Shown here one piece after another: positions 10,561-20,648 of a stretch of DNA of 64,000 bases. Origin of the DNA: Aristolochia californica (lineage: Eukaryota > Streptophyta > Magnoliopsida > Piperales > Aristolochiaceae); the NCBI GenBank assembly GCA_029961685.1, contig JARWKL010000008.1, positions 39,380,144-39,444,143 on the forward strand. The letters run 5' to 3'. Every line of letters starts with the position of its first letter. Within the stretch, counting starts at the first letter, position 1. The notes beneath the pieces are model-generated. The model did not search any database, was not told the origin of the DNA, and saw only the letters and a program-made list of their open reading frames with translations. The position numbers and the translations under genes are program-made.

Positions 10561-11412
10561 TTTCGGTGGACCATAAGGTCTCCAGTTATAATAGCCGAAT
10601 CAGACTTTATGGCCTTAAAATTTCTTTATGAGGATTCTTTCTTTTCATCATCGTCGTTTGGAAGCACGAGAGGGATTTATAGACTGTTCTGTCAACTACA
10701 TGCAGTCACTTCGAATCTGTTCCTTGCAAGACTTCAGCCCCAACTTGTCAAGTCGTCTTCGCTTTGGGTGAAGGATAAAAGGAAGAGAGAGAGAGATTTA
10801 CGGGCTTTTTTTATTTATTTTACCATTAGACTGTTCTGTCAACTACATGCACAGACTATTCAACACGTTTCATTTGAAGGTAGGAAGGGACACTCAAGAG
10901 TGTCCAAGTGAATGACCAAAACTTCTTAAAAATAGAATTTTTATAAAAGATACATTTTCACAAGTGAATGACCAAAATTCGTAAATCCTATTAAATATAC
11001 TAAAAGTACAATATCCTTGAACCAGGAACCAAGATTTTATTATAACTTATTTGAATTTTTTATATGGATACGTTAAAATGGATTTCGATTTACTCCACAT
11101 TTATGCTTTTAGAACACTCCGGTCTTTCTATCAAGAAGTCTAATAGCCGCTGGATTCTTTCTTTTCATCTTCGTCATGAAATAAAGAAAAAAAATAAAAT
11201 AAACGCAAATCTATCATTTGGACACCCATTTAATGTATTCAACATCCTTCAGTCGCTTCCTTTCTGTTCCTTTTAAGTTTACTCAGCATTAACTTGTCAA
11301 AGTCGTCATATGGAGAAAGGAGGGGACAGCAGAGTGTGCAACACGTTCCCTACCACAGAAATCTGATCGGTTGAACCTCGTGTTCCGAAACAGAAACCTT
11401 CTCTATACAAAC
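10561..11412 (+). promoter_or_regulatory. Upstream region of RLP-A with two RLP 5' cassettes
   Basis: Two copies of the RLP 5' cassette are found: a partial one near 10735-10915 (CAAGTCGTCTTCGCTTTGGG and a CAACACGTTT box) and one directly upstream of RLP-A from about 11285 (CAAAGTCGTC, AGGAGGGGACAGCAGAG, TGCAACACGTTCCCTACC). The same string of boxes precedes RLP-B and the RLP-D fragment, so it probably contains the promoter. That is inferred from conservation only. Confidence 0.55.
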
Positions 11413-11419
11413 TATAAAG
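11413..11419 (+). promoter_or_regulatory. TATA-like box of RLP-A
   Basis: TATAAAG within ACAAACTATAAAGAGACG, 56 bp before the ATG. The same string is kept in the cassettes near 26796 and 27774. At RLP-B the box reads GATAAAC. The short distance to the ATG makes it either a TATA box with a very short leader or a conserved leader motif. Confidence 0.4.
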
Positions 11420-11468
11420 AGACGACAGGAGAAAGAAGCAGCAGGGGAAGGGAGTTAGTGTCGAAGAG

Positions 11469-14276
11469 ATGAGGGTGGCTTCAATTGTGAATTCGTTTGT
11501 TGGGTTTCTCTTGCTAGGTATCTTATGCAAGGGGATCAGTTCTTCGCAAATGGGTTGCTTCGATGTGGAGAGAGAGGCTCTTACCAAATTCAGAAGCAAG
11601 CTCATCGATCCATCCAAATTTCTTGCCTCATGGGATGCTACTCAGGATTGCTACAACTGGAAAGGTGTTACATGCCACATTGAAACAGGGTACGTGATCC
11701 AACTTAATCTTTCTCACGGTCAATACAGTGGCCAGATCGATGCAGCGTTGCTGCAACTAAAACATCTCCGACAGCTTGATTTGAGTTATAACTCTTTCTA
11801 TGGAGTTAAAATTCCGGACTTTATCGGTTCCTTAAAGGAGTTGAGGGTTTTGGACCTGTCGTATGCAGACTTCAGCGGGAAAATTCCATTCCATCTTGGA
11901 AATCTTTCTTATCTTGAGTTTTTGGATGTTTCTTTTCTGTTGTATGCAGATAGTCTTGACTGGATGGTAAATATGCCATCTTTGAAGCACGTAGGGATGG
12001 ATGGTGTTAATCTTTCCATGGTAGGTTCTCGCTGGTTTCATGTAATTAACTCACTTTCTTCCCTACAAATACTCAAAATGCCGGGAGCTTCTCTTTCAAC
12101 TTTCCCCCCAACGCCCTCATTTCTCAATCTTACCCAACTGCGTCATTTGGATCTTTCTTCAAATCAGTTCCATTCAAAATTTCCTAATTGGTTAGTTAAT
12201 ATTACGACACTTGTGTCAATTCATCTCCATTTTAATGACTTCTACGGTGATATTTCTTCAGAGTTTGCAGTGTTGCCTCACTTGGAGAAGCTCTATTTGT
12301 GGCATAATTATAACCTCACAGTAAATTGCACAAAGCTATTCAGTGGCAGTTGGAAGAATATTAAGGAGATGGTTATAGATGGGGTTGAGCTATACGGAGA
12401 AATCCTAAACTCTATTGGTAATATCACTACTCTTACTAGTCTTTACTTGGAAGGGAATCGAATCACGAAGGGTTTTCTAAGCCCAATGGGAAACTTACAC
12501 AACCTGCAAACTTTGTTCTTACAAGGTTTTGAAGATTCAATTGCGCCAAAGCTTGATTGGTTATGCTCCTTAACAAATCTAACTGAGTTATACATCTTGA
12601 ACAGTAGATTTCCTGGACCCCTTCTTGCATGCTTGGGAGAACTCTCACCTCTGGAAGTGATTAGAATTGTAAATAGTATGTTGGAAGGTGTTGTACTTGA
12701 AAATCATTTCCAAAATCTGAGCAACTTAACCTACCTAGACCTATCGCAAAATTCATTAGAGTTTCGTCTTCCTATAGATTGGCTTCCTCCATTTCAAGTT
12801 CAAATGTTATACCTTCAATCTTGTCATCTTGGCCCACAATTTCCTCTGTGGCTTCAAACTCAAAAAAACATGGATTACCTAGATCTCTCCCAAACATCCG
12901 TGGATAGCATACCGTTGTGGTTTTGGAACATCACTTCTGAGCTTCAATATTTGAACCTCAGTATGAATAATATTTCAGGTTCACTTCCATACATTACACT
13001 TGCCAATTATATAGAAGATGTGTATATTGATCTGAGCTACAACAAGATCACAGGTCCCATACCTTTTCTCACAAACCCCTTCCAATTTCTTGATATCTCA
13101 TACAATCAATTTTCTGGGGTTATTCCTCCTCTATTTGGTAAGATGGAGAGCTTAGAAATTCTTAATCTTTCCCATAACAATCTCACTGGAGGTGTGCCCC
13201 CAACTTTGGCTAATTGTGGATCTCTCAAGGTGCTTGATTTGAAGGCAAACCATTTATCTGGCAATATTCCATGGTCTTCTGTTCAATTTGTGAATATAGA
13301 AAACTTGCACCTTGAGAAGAATAAGTTATCGGGAGAATTTCCTTCATTTTTGAAAAATTGTACTGATTTGCAAATTCTTGACCTTAGTGGAAATGAATTT
13401 AGTGGAAGCTTGCCGAGATGGATTGGAGTAAGGTTGTCTAACCTTCGAATACTCCAACTAAGGTCTAACATGTTTAGTGGAACTATCCCGGAACTAAGGA
13501 ATTTGGGTTATTTGCAAGTCCTTGATGTGTCACATAATCGTCTGACAGGAGCCATTCCCAGAGGTATAACAAATTTAGCAGCCATGAGAACCAATCATGA
13601 TACAAAAAATACACTTGGCTATGGGAGCAACTATTACAAAGAAAAGGTTGATGTGTCGTACAATGGGTTTGTGTATGAATTCACTAGCACTCTTTCATAT
13701 GTTATTGCTTTAGATATCTCAAACAACAATTTGTCAGGAACAATCCCAGAAGAAGTTGGAAACCTTATTGGTTTGATTGCTTTGAACTTGTCGGGGAATC
13801 AATTTTTCGGGAAGATCCCACAGAGCATTGGGAAGTTGCATCAATTAATAAATCTGGATTTGTCAAGAAACCATCTTTCTGGATCGATTCCTCCAGCTAT
13901 TGTTAGTCTGACATTTTTGAGTCATCTCAACCTTTCATACAATAATTTGTCTGGAATAATTCCAAGGGGTAATCAACTTGATACCCTCGATGAATCGAAT
14001 TATGTGGGCAATGAAGGTCTTTGTGGATATCCATTGAGAAAAGAATGTAAAAGTGATGGGAGGGATCAAATTCCGGTCCAACCTCTTGGTGATGAAGAGT
14101 TTGAAGATGAGTCTGAAATGAGATGGATCTATGCTGGCATTGCTCCTGGATTTGCATTTGGCTTGGTAAGTTTGTTTGGAATTTTACTATTCAAAAGGTC
14201 TTGGAGAACTATATATTTTCGATTTGTAGATGGTTTGCAAGATTGGTTTTGTTGGAATATTGCAAGACGGGTCTGA
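11469..14276 (+). CDS. RLP-A: leucine-rich-repeat receptor-like protein (EIX/Cf type), intact
   Basis: Single open frame of 935 residues with no intron, usual for this family. The order is a signal peptide (about 1-27, core VGFLLLGILC), an N-terminal cap (30-69), about two dozen extracellular LRRs with LxxLxLSxN and SGxIP motifs, a non-LRR island (about 700-745) before the last four LRRs, an acidic juxtamembrane stretch (GDEEFEDESE), one membrane span (about 886-908, with GIAPG and GFAFG packing motifs) and a 27-residue tail containing YFRF, a possible YxxPhi sorting signal. There is no kinase. Such proteins sit in the plasma membrane, bind pathogen or self ligands and usually signal with SOBIR1/BAK1-type kinases. 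The ATG at 11469 is the first in frame before the signal peptide and matches RLP-B. Oddity: residue 62 is Tyr where paralogues have the second Cys of CC. It is the only intact member here; the ligand is unknown. Confidence 0.93.
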   Translation: MRVASIVNSFVGFLLLGILCKGISSSQMGCFDVEREALTKFRSKLIDPSKFLASWDATQDCYNWKGVTCHIETGYVIQLNLSHGQYSGQIDAALLQLKHLRQLDLSYNSFYGVKIPDFIGSLKELRVLDLSYADFSGKIPFHLGNLSYLEFLDVSFLLYADSLDWMVNMPSLKHVGMDGVNLSMVGSRWFHVINSLSSLQILKMPGASLSTFPPTPSFLNLTQLRHLDLSSNQFHSKFPNWLVNITTLVSIHLHFNDFYGDISSEFAVLPHLEKLYLWHNYNLTVNCTKLFSGSWKNIKEMVIDGVELYGEILNSIGNITTLTSLYLEGNRITKGFLSPMGNLHNLQTLFLQGFEDSIAPKLDWLCSLTNLTELYILNSRFPGPLLACLGELSPLEVIRIVNSMLEGVVLENHFQNLSNLTYLDLSQNSLEFRLPIDWLPPFQVQMLYLQSCHLGPQFPLWLQTQKNMDYLDLSQTSVDSIPLWFWNITSELQYLNLSMNNISGSLPYITLANYIEDVYIDLSYNKITGPIPFLTNPFQFLDISYNQFSGVIPPLFGKMESLEILNLSHNNLTGGVPPTLANCGSLKVLDLKANHLSGNIPWSSVQFVNIENLHLEKNKLSGEFPSFLKNCTDLQILDLSGNEFSGSLPRWIGVRLSNLRILQLRSNMFSGTIPELRNLGYLQVLDVSHNRLTGAIPRGITNLAAMRTNHDTKNTLGYGSNYYKEKVDVSYNGFVYEFTSTLSYVIALDISNNNLSGTIPEEVGNLIGLIALNLSGNQFFGKIPQSIGKLHQLINLDLSRNHLSGSIPPAIVSLTFLSHLNLSYNNLSGIIPRGNQLDTLDESNYVGNEGLCGYPLRKECKSDGRDQIPVQPLGDEEFEDESEMRWIYAGIAPGFAFGLVSLFGILLFKRSWRTIYFRFVDGLQDWFCWNIARRV

Positions 14277-14400
14277 AATGAGATGGATCTATGTTGGCAT
14301 TGCTCTTGGATTAGCAATTGACTTCGTAAGTGTGTTTGGAATTTTACTATTCAAAAGGTCTTGGAGAATTATGTATTTTCGATTTGTAAATGGTCTGTAA
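14272..14400 (+). pseudogene. Second transmembrane/tail cassette after RLP-A
   Basis: Starting 5 bases before the end of RLP-A, a shifted frame stays open for 42 codons and ends with TAA at 14398-14400. It encodes a second copy of the C-terminus, with SEMRWIYVGIAL, FGILLFKRSWRI and MYFRFVNGL. It is a tandem copy of about 14112-14270. It could only be used through a frameshift or splicing; a decaying duplicate is the plain reading. The equivalent copy after RLP-C (54114-54246) is also open, that after RLP-B is broken. Confidence 0.8.
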
Positions 14401-16180
14401 GTTTAGTTTTGTTGGAAATAAACATAATATTGTCAAAGCTAAAAAATTGTTCATAGGATGTGGTTTTTTATTTTTTTTCTTTGTAACTCATCCTTTTCAA
14501 ATGCAAATGTCATTCAATAATATCTTTATCATTATAATTTAGTAGGGTTTTTCAAAATACAGTGGCATTTTTTTTTGTTTTTTCTTTCTTAAAATATTAG
14601 TGAAATTTTCAAAAGACAAAATGTAATAATGTATGTCTTCTTTGGTATCGAAATAATGACAATTATAAATATTGTTCTTCTTCTAATAGTAGAGATTTGA
14701 GCAACCCAAAAGTGAGTTTATTTCCGATGGAGCCTAAGGGAAGAAGGATACCAAGCAAAGTAAAGATACAACACCCAAGAGAGTATATCGTGATATTCCA
14801 TGGAAGAAATATGGAGCATGTATAATTAAAACATAGGTGATTATTAGACGAGTCCATGACCACATAGTCCATGACCACATAGTCCATGCCAATCACGAAA
14901 ATCAACAATCAATTAAAAGGAAGATGTTGAATGCTCTATAATATATCTAGTTCAGACTAACCAATTGGCCTATGAGATGTTGTTAAATGTTTTATTATAA
15001 AATCGTGATTGGATAGGTCAATTGATTCTGGCTTAACCATGCAATGTACCTTGACCAAGTCTAGTTTTTAGCAAAGCTTTGTAACTAAAACCTAAAATAA
15101 TTAATTACATAATTAAATATAAAACTACAAGAAAAATAGTTTTGGCTTTCTTCGATAGAAGTCACCATATCCAGCATAAATAATATTTCATTGGTAGAGT
15201 AACTAAAAAATAAAAGAAAACTCTATCATCGAAAATTTATTTTTTGGTAGTAGAGTTATGACAAGTACATGGCAAGAAATACTTTCTTTCGGTAGAATTA
15301 CTTTTCGATTGAAATAAGCTTTTTAACAAAAGAAAGTATTTTTGAGAAACATTTTTTTGACAAAAAATATTGTCCACCAAAACAAAATTTGGTGGAAACA
15401 ATTTCTGTCGAATTTTTTAATAAAAATAATGAAAACCATCATGGTGGAATTTATTTTCGATTTGTTTAATCTTTTGTGGAAATTACATTTACTAATAAAT
15501 ATGATCAAAATATTATGTAACTATGTATTAAAAATGATATTAAATATTGCAAACACAAGTTCTTGAAGGCTTACAATGGACACCTAAATAGTCCTGATTT
15601 TTTAATCCGATTTTTGAATAAAAAACAATTTGACCTCTAGTTGGTTGATGAAGCTAAAATCTCATGGCGCTATGACTATGAATACTAGGGTTGGATACAT
15701 CTCTTAAATATGATAGTGGTTACAATGAAACTAAGAAGCTCTCCATTTTTTCGTGGGTTTGTAAATTGAATCGCCGCGCATTCGAGTTTGACTTGTTTGC
15801 TTAAAAAAAAACCGATCTCGAATTTGATTCGAGATGGGATTTATTCTAATCAAACTGAGTTGGCTCCAAGCAAAGATTGAGTTATTCGCGAATCGGTTCT
15901 GTTCGTTACCACCATAAAAATACATAATATGTCCAATTCTTTCTTATGAAAAAAAATAGATGACGAATGGACTGAAAACTACTACAATTTTCAATGAAAA
16001 ACACTTGAACAGAGTGTTCAGTAGGACAAATTAACACAAAATTGTTCTTTCGTGTTCTCAATACTCTTCCAATTGTCATGACTCCATAATTGTTCCAGCT
16101 GCAAGGATCAAGAAAACAATAAAACTACTCTCTTACATGGATTGAGTTTTTGACTTCTCTCAATAACTATTATCTGACAG
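14401..16180 (+). repeat. RLP 3' flank, first 1.9-kb unit (copy A)
   Basis: AT-rich, non-coding. Its order of landmarks (TTGAGCAACCCAAAAGTGAG, a CATAGTCCATGCC box, CCATGCAATGTACCTTGACC, ACTACAAGAAAAATAG, GGTAGTAGAGTTATGACAAG) recurs in the next unit and after RLP-B and RLP-C. The sequence AACTACAAGAAAAA at 15123 matches the CACTACAAGAAAAA end of CACTA transposons except at its first bases. The stretch at 15740-15920 is rich in TTCGAG/TCGCGAAT and may be another transposon edge. Confidence 0.7.
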
Positions 16181-16182
16181 AT

Positions 16183-16330
16183 CTTAAATGAGATGGAACT
16201 ACGGTGGCATTGCTCTTTGATTTGTAGTTGGCTTCGTATGTGTGTTTGGAATTTTACTATTCAAAAGGTCTTGGAGAATTATGCATTTTTGATTTGTAGA
16301 TGGGTTGCCAGATTGGTTTTGTTGTAAATA
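16183..16330 (+). pseudogene. Third, decayed transmembrane/tail cassette (copy A)
   Basis: AATGAGATGGAACTACGGTGGC and TTTGGAATTTTACTATTCAAAAGG match the span and tail codons of RLP-A, with stops (for example in CTCTTTGATTTGTAG). It lies about 1.9 kb after the second cassette, which shows that a 1.9-kb unit was duplicated in tandem. Confidence 0.8.
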
Positions 16331-18239
16331 GTCAAAACTTACAAAATGTTCATGGGATAGGGCTTTTTTTTCTTTTCTTTGTGACTTGTCCTTTTTCAAA
16401 TGTAAATATCATTCAATAATATCTCTCCCATAATAATTTAGTAGGGCTTTTCGAAATACAGTGACATTCTTTTTATTTTTTCTTTAATAAAATATTACTG
16501 AAATTTTTCAAAAGACAAAAAATAATAATGTATATCTTCTTTGATATCGAAATAATGACAAATATAAATATCGTTCTTCTTCTAATAATAGAGAATTGAG
16601 CAACCCTAAAGTGAGTTTATTTCCAATAGAGCCTAAGACGAAGGAATACCAAGTAAAGTAAAGATACAACACCCAAAGGAGCGTATAGTAATATTCCATG
16701 GAAGAAAGATCGAGCTTGTATAGTTAAAATATAGGTGATTATAAGAGGAGTCCATGGCCACATAGTCCATGCCGGTCACGAAAATCAATAATCAATTAAA
16801 AGGAAGATGTTCAATACTCTATTATAAATCTGGATCAAACTAACTAATTGGCCCATGAGATGTTTTTGAATGTTTTACTATAAAGTCAGGATTTAATAGG
16901 TCAATTGAATCTGGTTCAACCATGCCATGTACCTTGACCAAGTCTGGTTTTTAACAAAAGTTTGCAACTAAAACCTAAAATAATTTATTATATAATTAAA
17001 TATAACACTATATGAAAAATAGTTTTTGCTTTCTTCAATTGAAACCACCTTATCAAGCACAAATAATATTTCACTATAATTAAATATAACACTATAAGAA
17101 AAATAGTTTTTTCTTTCTTCAATTGAAGCCACCTTATCTAGCACAAATAATATTACACTGGTAGTGTAACTGAAAAACAAAAAAAAATTCTACCATCGAA
17201 AATTGATTTTTCGATAGTAGAGTTATGACAAGTACATGGTGATAAATACTTTCTTTTAGTAGACTTACTTTTCTACTGAAATAAGCTTTTTAGGAAAATA
17301 AAGTCTTTTGCATAAATATTTTTTTGACAACAAATATTGTCCACCAAAAATATGTTGGTGGAAAAAATTTCCATTGAATTTTTTTAATAAAAATAATTGA
17401 AACCATAATGGTGGAATTTATTTTCCACCACAAAAGTTTTATCATTTTGGTAAAGAAACTTTCTACCAAAAAAATCTTTGTTTAAGAGCAATTATATGAT
17501 CTTCAAAATAGTTTTTAAATTTATTTTTCCATTGAAATATAATTCCGCTACAAAGATCATCTACGATGGGGGAATTCTATTTTGGTTGAGAAAGTTTTTT
17601 TTGTGAATTTGATGTGAGCGGCAACATAGTTTTAAAGGCTAGATGATTATAGTGACACTGTAGGTGGAAACCATGATAAGACCAGCTCATTCCCATTAGT
17701 ACTTTGCTTTCTTTTGAGTCTTAGATATTTGATATTTGATATATGAAATATTGTTAAAAATAACCACTCTTATGTTCTAATATTCTCTTATGATAAATTT
17801 ATTGTCATATAATATACATTCTACGTTGTATTATTAGTGCTTTCAGTTATTTTTACGAGTTGGGAGTCTCTAAATTTCTATTTTCTAGTGATGTATAAAT
17901 ATGTATGTTATGAACTTTTAATGCACTTTTTTTTTTAATTTTCACAAAATAATTTTAGCTTTGTGAGATAAAATTCTCAAGGTCTACTCTAATTAAAACA
18001 AAGATTTCTATAGTTATCGTATTCAGAACTGGTGTATATCAATTTTTACACAAATATGTTGGAAATAATGTGTTTTTTGGAATTTTAATTTTTAAAAAGT
18101 ATGTGAGTATTGTCCTATAAAGTCCATTGAGACATCATAGGCTGTAAATCTCCCATCTATCAATAATATGAATTGATTTTTGGGTAATCAATACATATCA
18201 AACTTTCGTGCCCACCCCAATTTTATCCCCATTAAATTA
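16331..18239 (+). repeat. RLP 3' flank, second unit (copy A)
   Basis: Repeats the landmarks of 14401-15560, with two close copies of an ATATAACACTATA(A/T)GAAAAATAG string (about 17003 and 17083) that resembles a CACTA end. From 17940 on it carries the dispersed RLP-flank block. Non-coding. Confidence 0.7.
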
Positions 18240-18615
18240 TGTTGGAAGATGGGCCCAATCCCATAAGATATGTACCCACCATGATCACACAAACTGGTGG
18301 GACCCACTATGATCACATGAGATGGCATGATGAGTCCTACACAATAAGAAGTCTTACAGAGCCAGAATTGTTATGGAAGCAGGTCTCACAGATAAGTTTC
18401 AGTTTAAAGTGTTTTAGTCATGTTAGTCTTCTATTTATATTGGGTTATTTAATTATACTAGGACTTATCTTTATGTGTTATAGTTTGGGTGTAATTGGAA
18501 CAAATGTAGTTTAATTGTAATTGGACTCTACTACCTTCTTCTATTATAAGTAGAGGTTCATGTACTCTTATTATAATAAGTCAATGAAGTATTTCTCTTT
18601 TAAATAAATTCAACA
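18240..18615. mobile_element. Solo LTR, shortened at its 5' end (copy A)
   Basis: Begins TGTTGGAAGATGGGCCCAA and ends ATTCAACA. The flanks ATTAAATTA and AATTTGATTTCG rebuild the uninterrupted ATTAAATTTGATTTCG seen at 10277-10292 with an AATT-type target duplication. The copy at 50242-50673 is about 55 bp longer on the left, because that family has two TGTTGGAAGATGG strings and this copy keeps only the second. No internal region is present. Confidence 0.75.
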
Positions 18616-20282
18616 AATTTGATTTCGATTTGGACTGTGATTGAGAGAGAGATTGAAAGAGAAAGAAATCTTACTTAGTATAGGAAGTCATATTTGAAAC
18701 GTATTGTTAATGGTTGAGAGAGAAAGACAAAGGAGAGAGTTTGACAGGTAGCAAGTCCAGTAGTTCAGTAGAGAGAGAAGGAAAGAGAGATAAAGTTTGA
18801 TTGATTAACTGGTAGGTAAGCTCAGTTCGTTCTTTTATATCAAGGTCCAAATGAATGTGAGCCAACATTCTTTTTTTCTTTTTTAGTGTTGGAGCATTAT
18901 AAAAGTAATGTTAATGGCTTAAATTGACTATTAAATTATGAATAAAACCCCATGTACTTGCATTTCTCAAGTCACTCCCCATTATTCTTTAATTCATTGA
19001 TACATGATAATTTTTCCTCTTTTTAAAAGACGTGATAATCTTTGTCTAGTGATTTTCTCCCAAGATACTTGGGCCTTCATATTATCAGTCCTAAAAGTGG
19101 TTTTCCTTTATTAAGGTAATAACACCTCTAAATAGATTTTATTAAGAAAAACATTACAATTAACAACAACAAGATTATGTTAAGAATGTTAGGAATTAGA
19201 CACCTTAATTCCAAACTAACGAAAGCAGCAATAATAAACGCGAAAGAAGGAAAACCAAACACAAGAAGAAAACAACAAAATTTATACAGGTTCGCCTCAA
19301 GGTGATACTATGTCCTATCTTCCGCCGTTACAGTAATCCACTATGAAGATGAAATAGTTTACAAAGAGAAATCACACACACTTATAGGTGTTTCTCTCTA
19401 ATCTCTCGAGTTGCAACTCGATATGCTCCTCGGATGATGCTCATAAAACCCTAATAGCGGCGCCCTCCATTATAAAGAGAAAACTAGTGCAACAACTTTA
19501 CAAGAGTGAAATTCCCAAATTTCCCTGAGTGAAATTCCCACAGCCTCCTTTAACTTTTTATTTTTCTCTTTGTTCGAACAATATCCTTGTTTGAACAATC
19601 CCTATGTTCAAAAAGTCTTCTTTCTTTTTATATTTTGTTGTATGCGCTTTGGTAAAGTAGACTCTCTATTTGAATAATGGTGTTGTTGAGGATTTTTATT
19701 TGTATTTTTTGTTGTATTAAAATTTTTTAATGCATATTATTAGTTTGTAATTTATTTATTATCATCAAAACCATGAGAATGAATATATTGAGACTAATAT
19801 GTTCATCAATTATTCACTCTTTATATAGGAACTATTTATTTGTGTGTGAAAGCAAGTTGATCTTCTCAAATCTAGTGGTCCATAGTCTATAAGAAAATAA
19901 TCAAGGTTGTCTTCCCCATGTCAATTTGTACTAACCGCATTAGTATTTATCAGGATTGCATATGGTGTGTCATTGTTTAAAGAAAATAATAGATTTGATA
20001 GGAAAGGTGATGGTGAGGGGTCTAATAGACATTGTAAGGGTTGGACCTCAACATATGTATGGATAACTTGTAATGGTCAAGAAGTGGATGTAATGCTAAA
20101 ACTAAGAAGAGGGTAAATGGTCATGTTTACTTAATTTACAACAATGACAAATATGCATAAACAAATTCCTTAATGAAAATTATTGAATATTTTTGACGTT
20201 GTCAATTTGAAATCACATAAGAACAATGTCTGAGGCAACAATGCTAAAGTTTTGATCTTACTATCTTGCTAGAAGAAGAAGT
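18616..20282 (+). repeat. Distal RLP 3' flank (copy A), with an LTR-like block
   Basis: Nearly identical to 50674-52228. The part 19199-19700 (TGTTAGGAATTAGACACC... TTCCGCCGTTACAGTAATCC... ATAGTTTACAAAGAGAAATC) reads like an LTR but its far end was not found. Homology to copy B stops near 20215. No gene. Confidence 0.6.
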
Positions 20283-20556
20283 GATAGCAGCTAGCCAATA
20301 CTACCCAACAGACCGATCTGTTAGGTGCGGAAAGCTACCGCCTACATGAGTGGACAGAACAACTCTGACACCCACCCCGCCCATTCTTGACCGCCTCTCA
20401 CGGGATTCGAACGCGGGATGTGGTGTGCCCAACTCTGATACCATGATAGCCGCTAGCCAATACTACCCAACAGACCGATCTGTTAGGTGCGGAAAGCTAC
20501 CGCCTACAAGAGTGGACAGAACCACTCTGACACCCACCCCGCTCTGATACCATGTT
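20283..20556 (-). repeat. 161-bp tandem array, two units, with iMet-primer-like motif
   Basis: CTAGCCAATACTACCCAACAG recurs at 20291 and 20453 (162-bp step). Each unit ends CTCTGATACCATG, whose complement TGGTATCAGAG is the usual copia primer site. Minus-strand CGTTCGAATCCCG resembles a tRNA B box. Five more units form the array at 46120-46835. It is probably an amplified piece next to a retrotransposon primer site. Confidence 0.75.
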
Positions 20557-20648
20557 AAAACAAGATCAAGGGACTGACGGAACAGTCCAAACATCCACAA
20601 GAGAGAGCGTAACTCTCTGGTTTCACGGCGAAACGAGACACACGAACA

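Noticed and set aside
20400..20420. tRNA gene suggested by a TTCGAA B-box-like string
   Set aside because: There is no A box, cloverleaf or anticodon arm at the right distance; it is a repeated unit tied to a primer-site motif.
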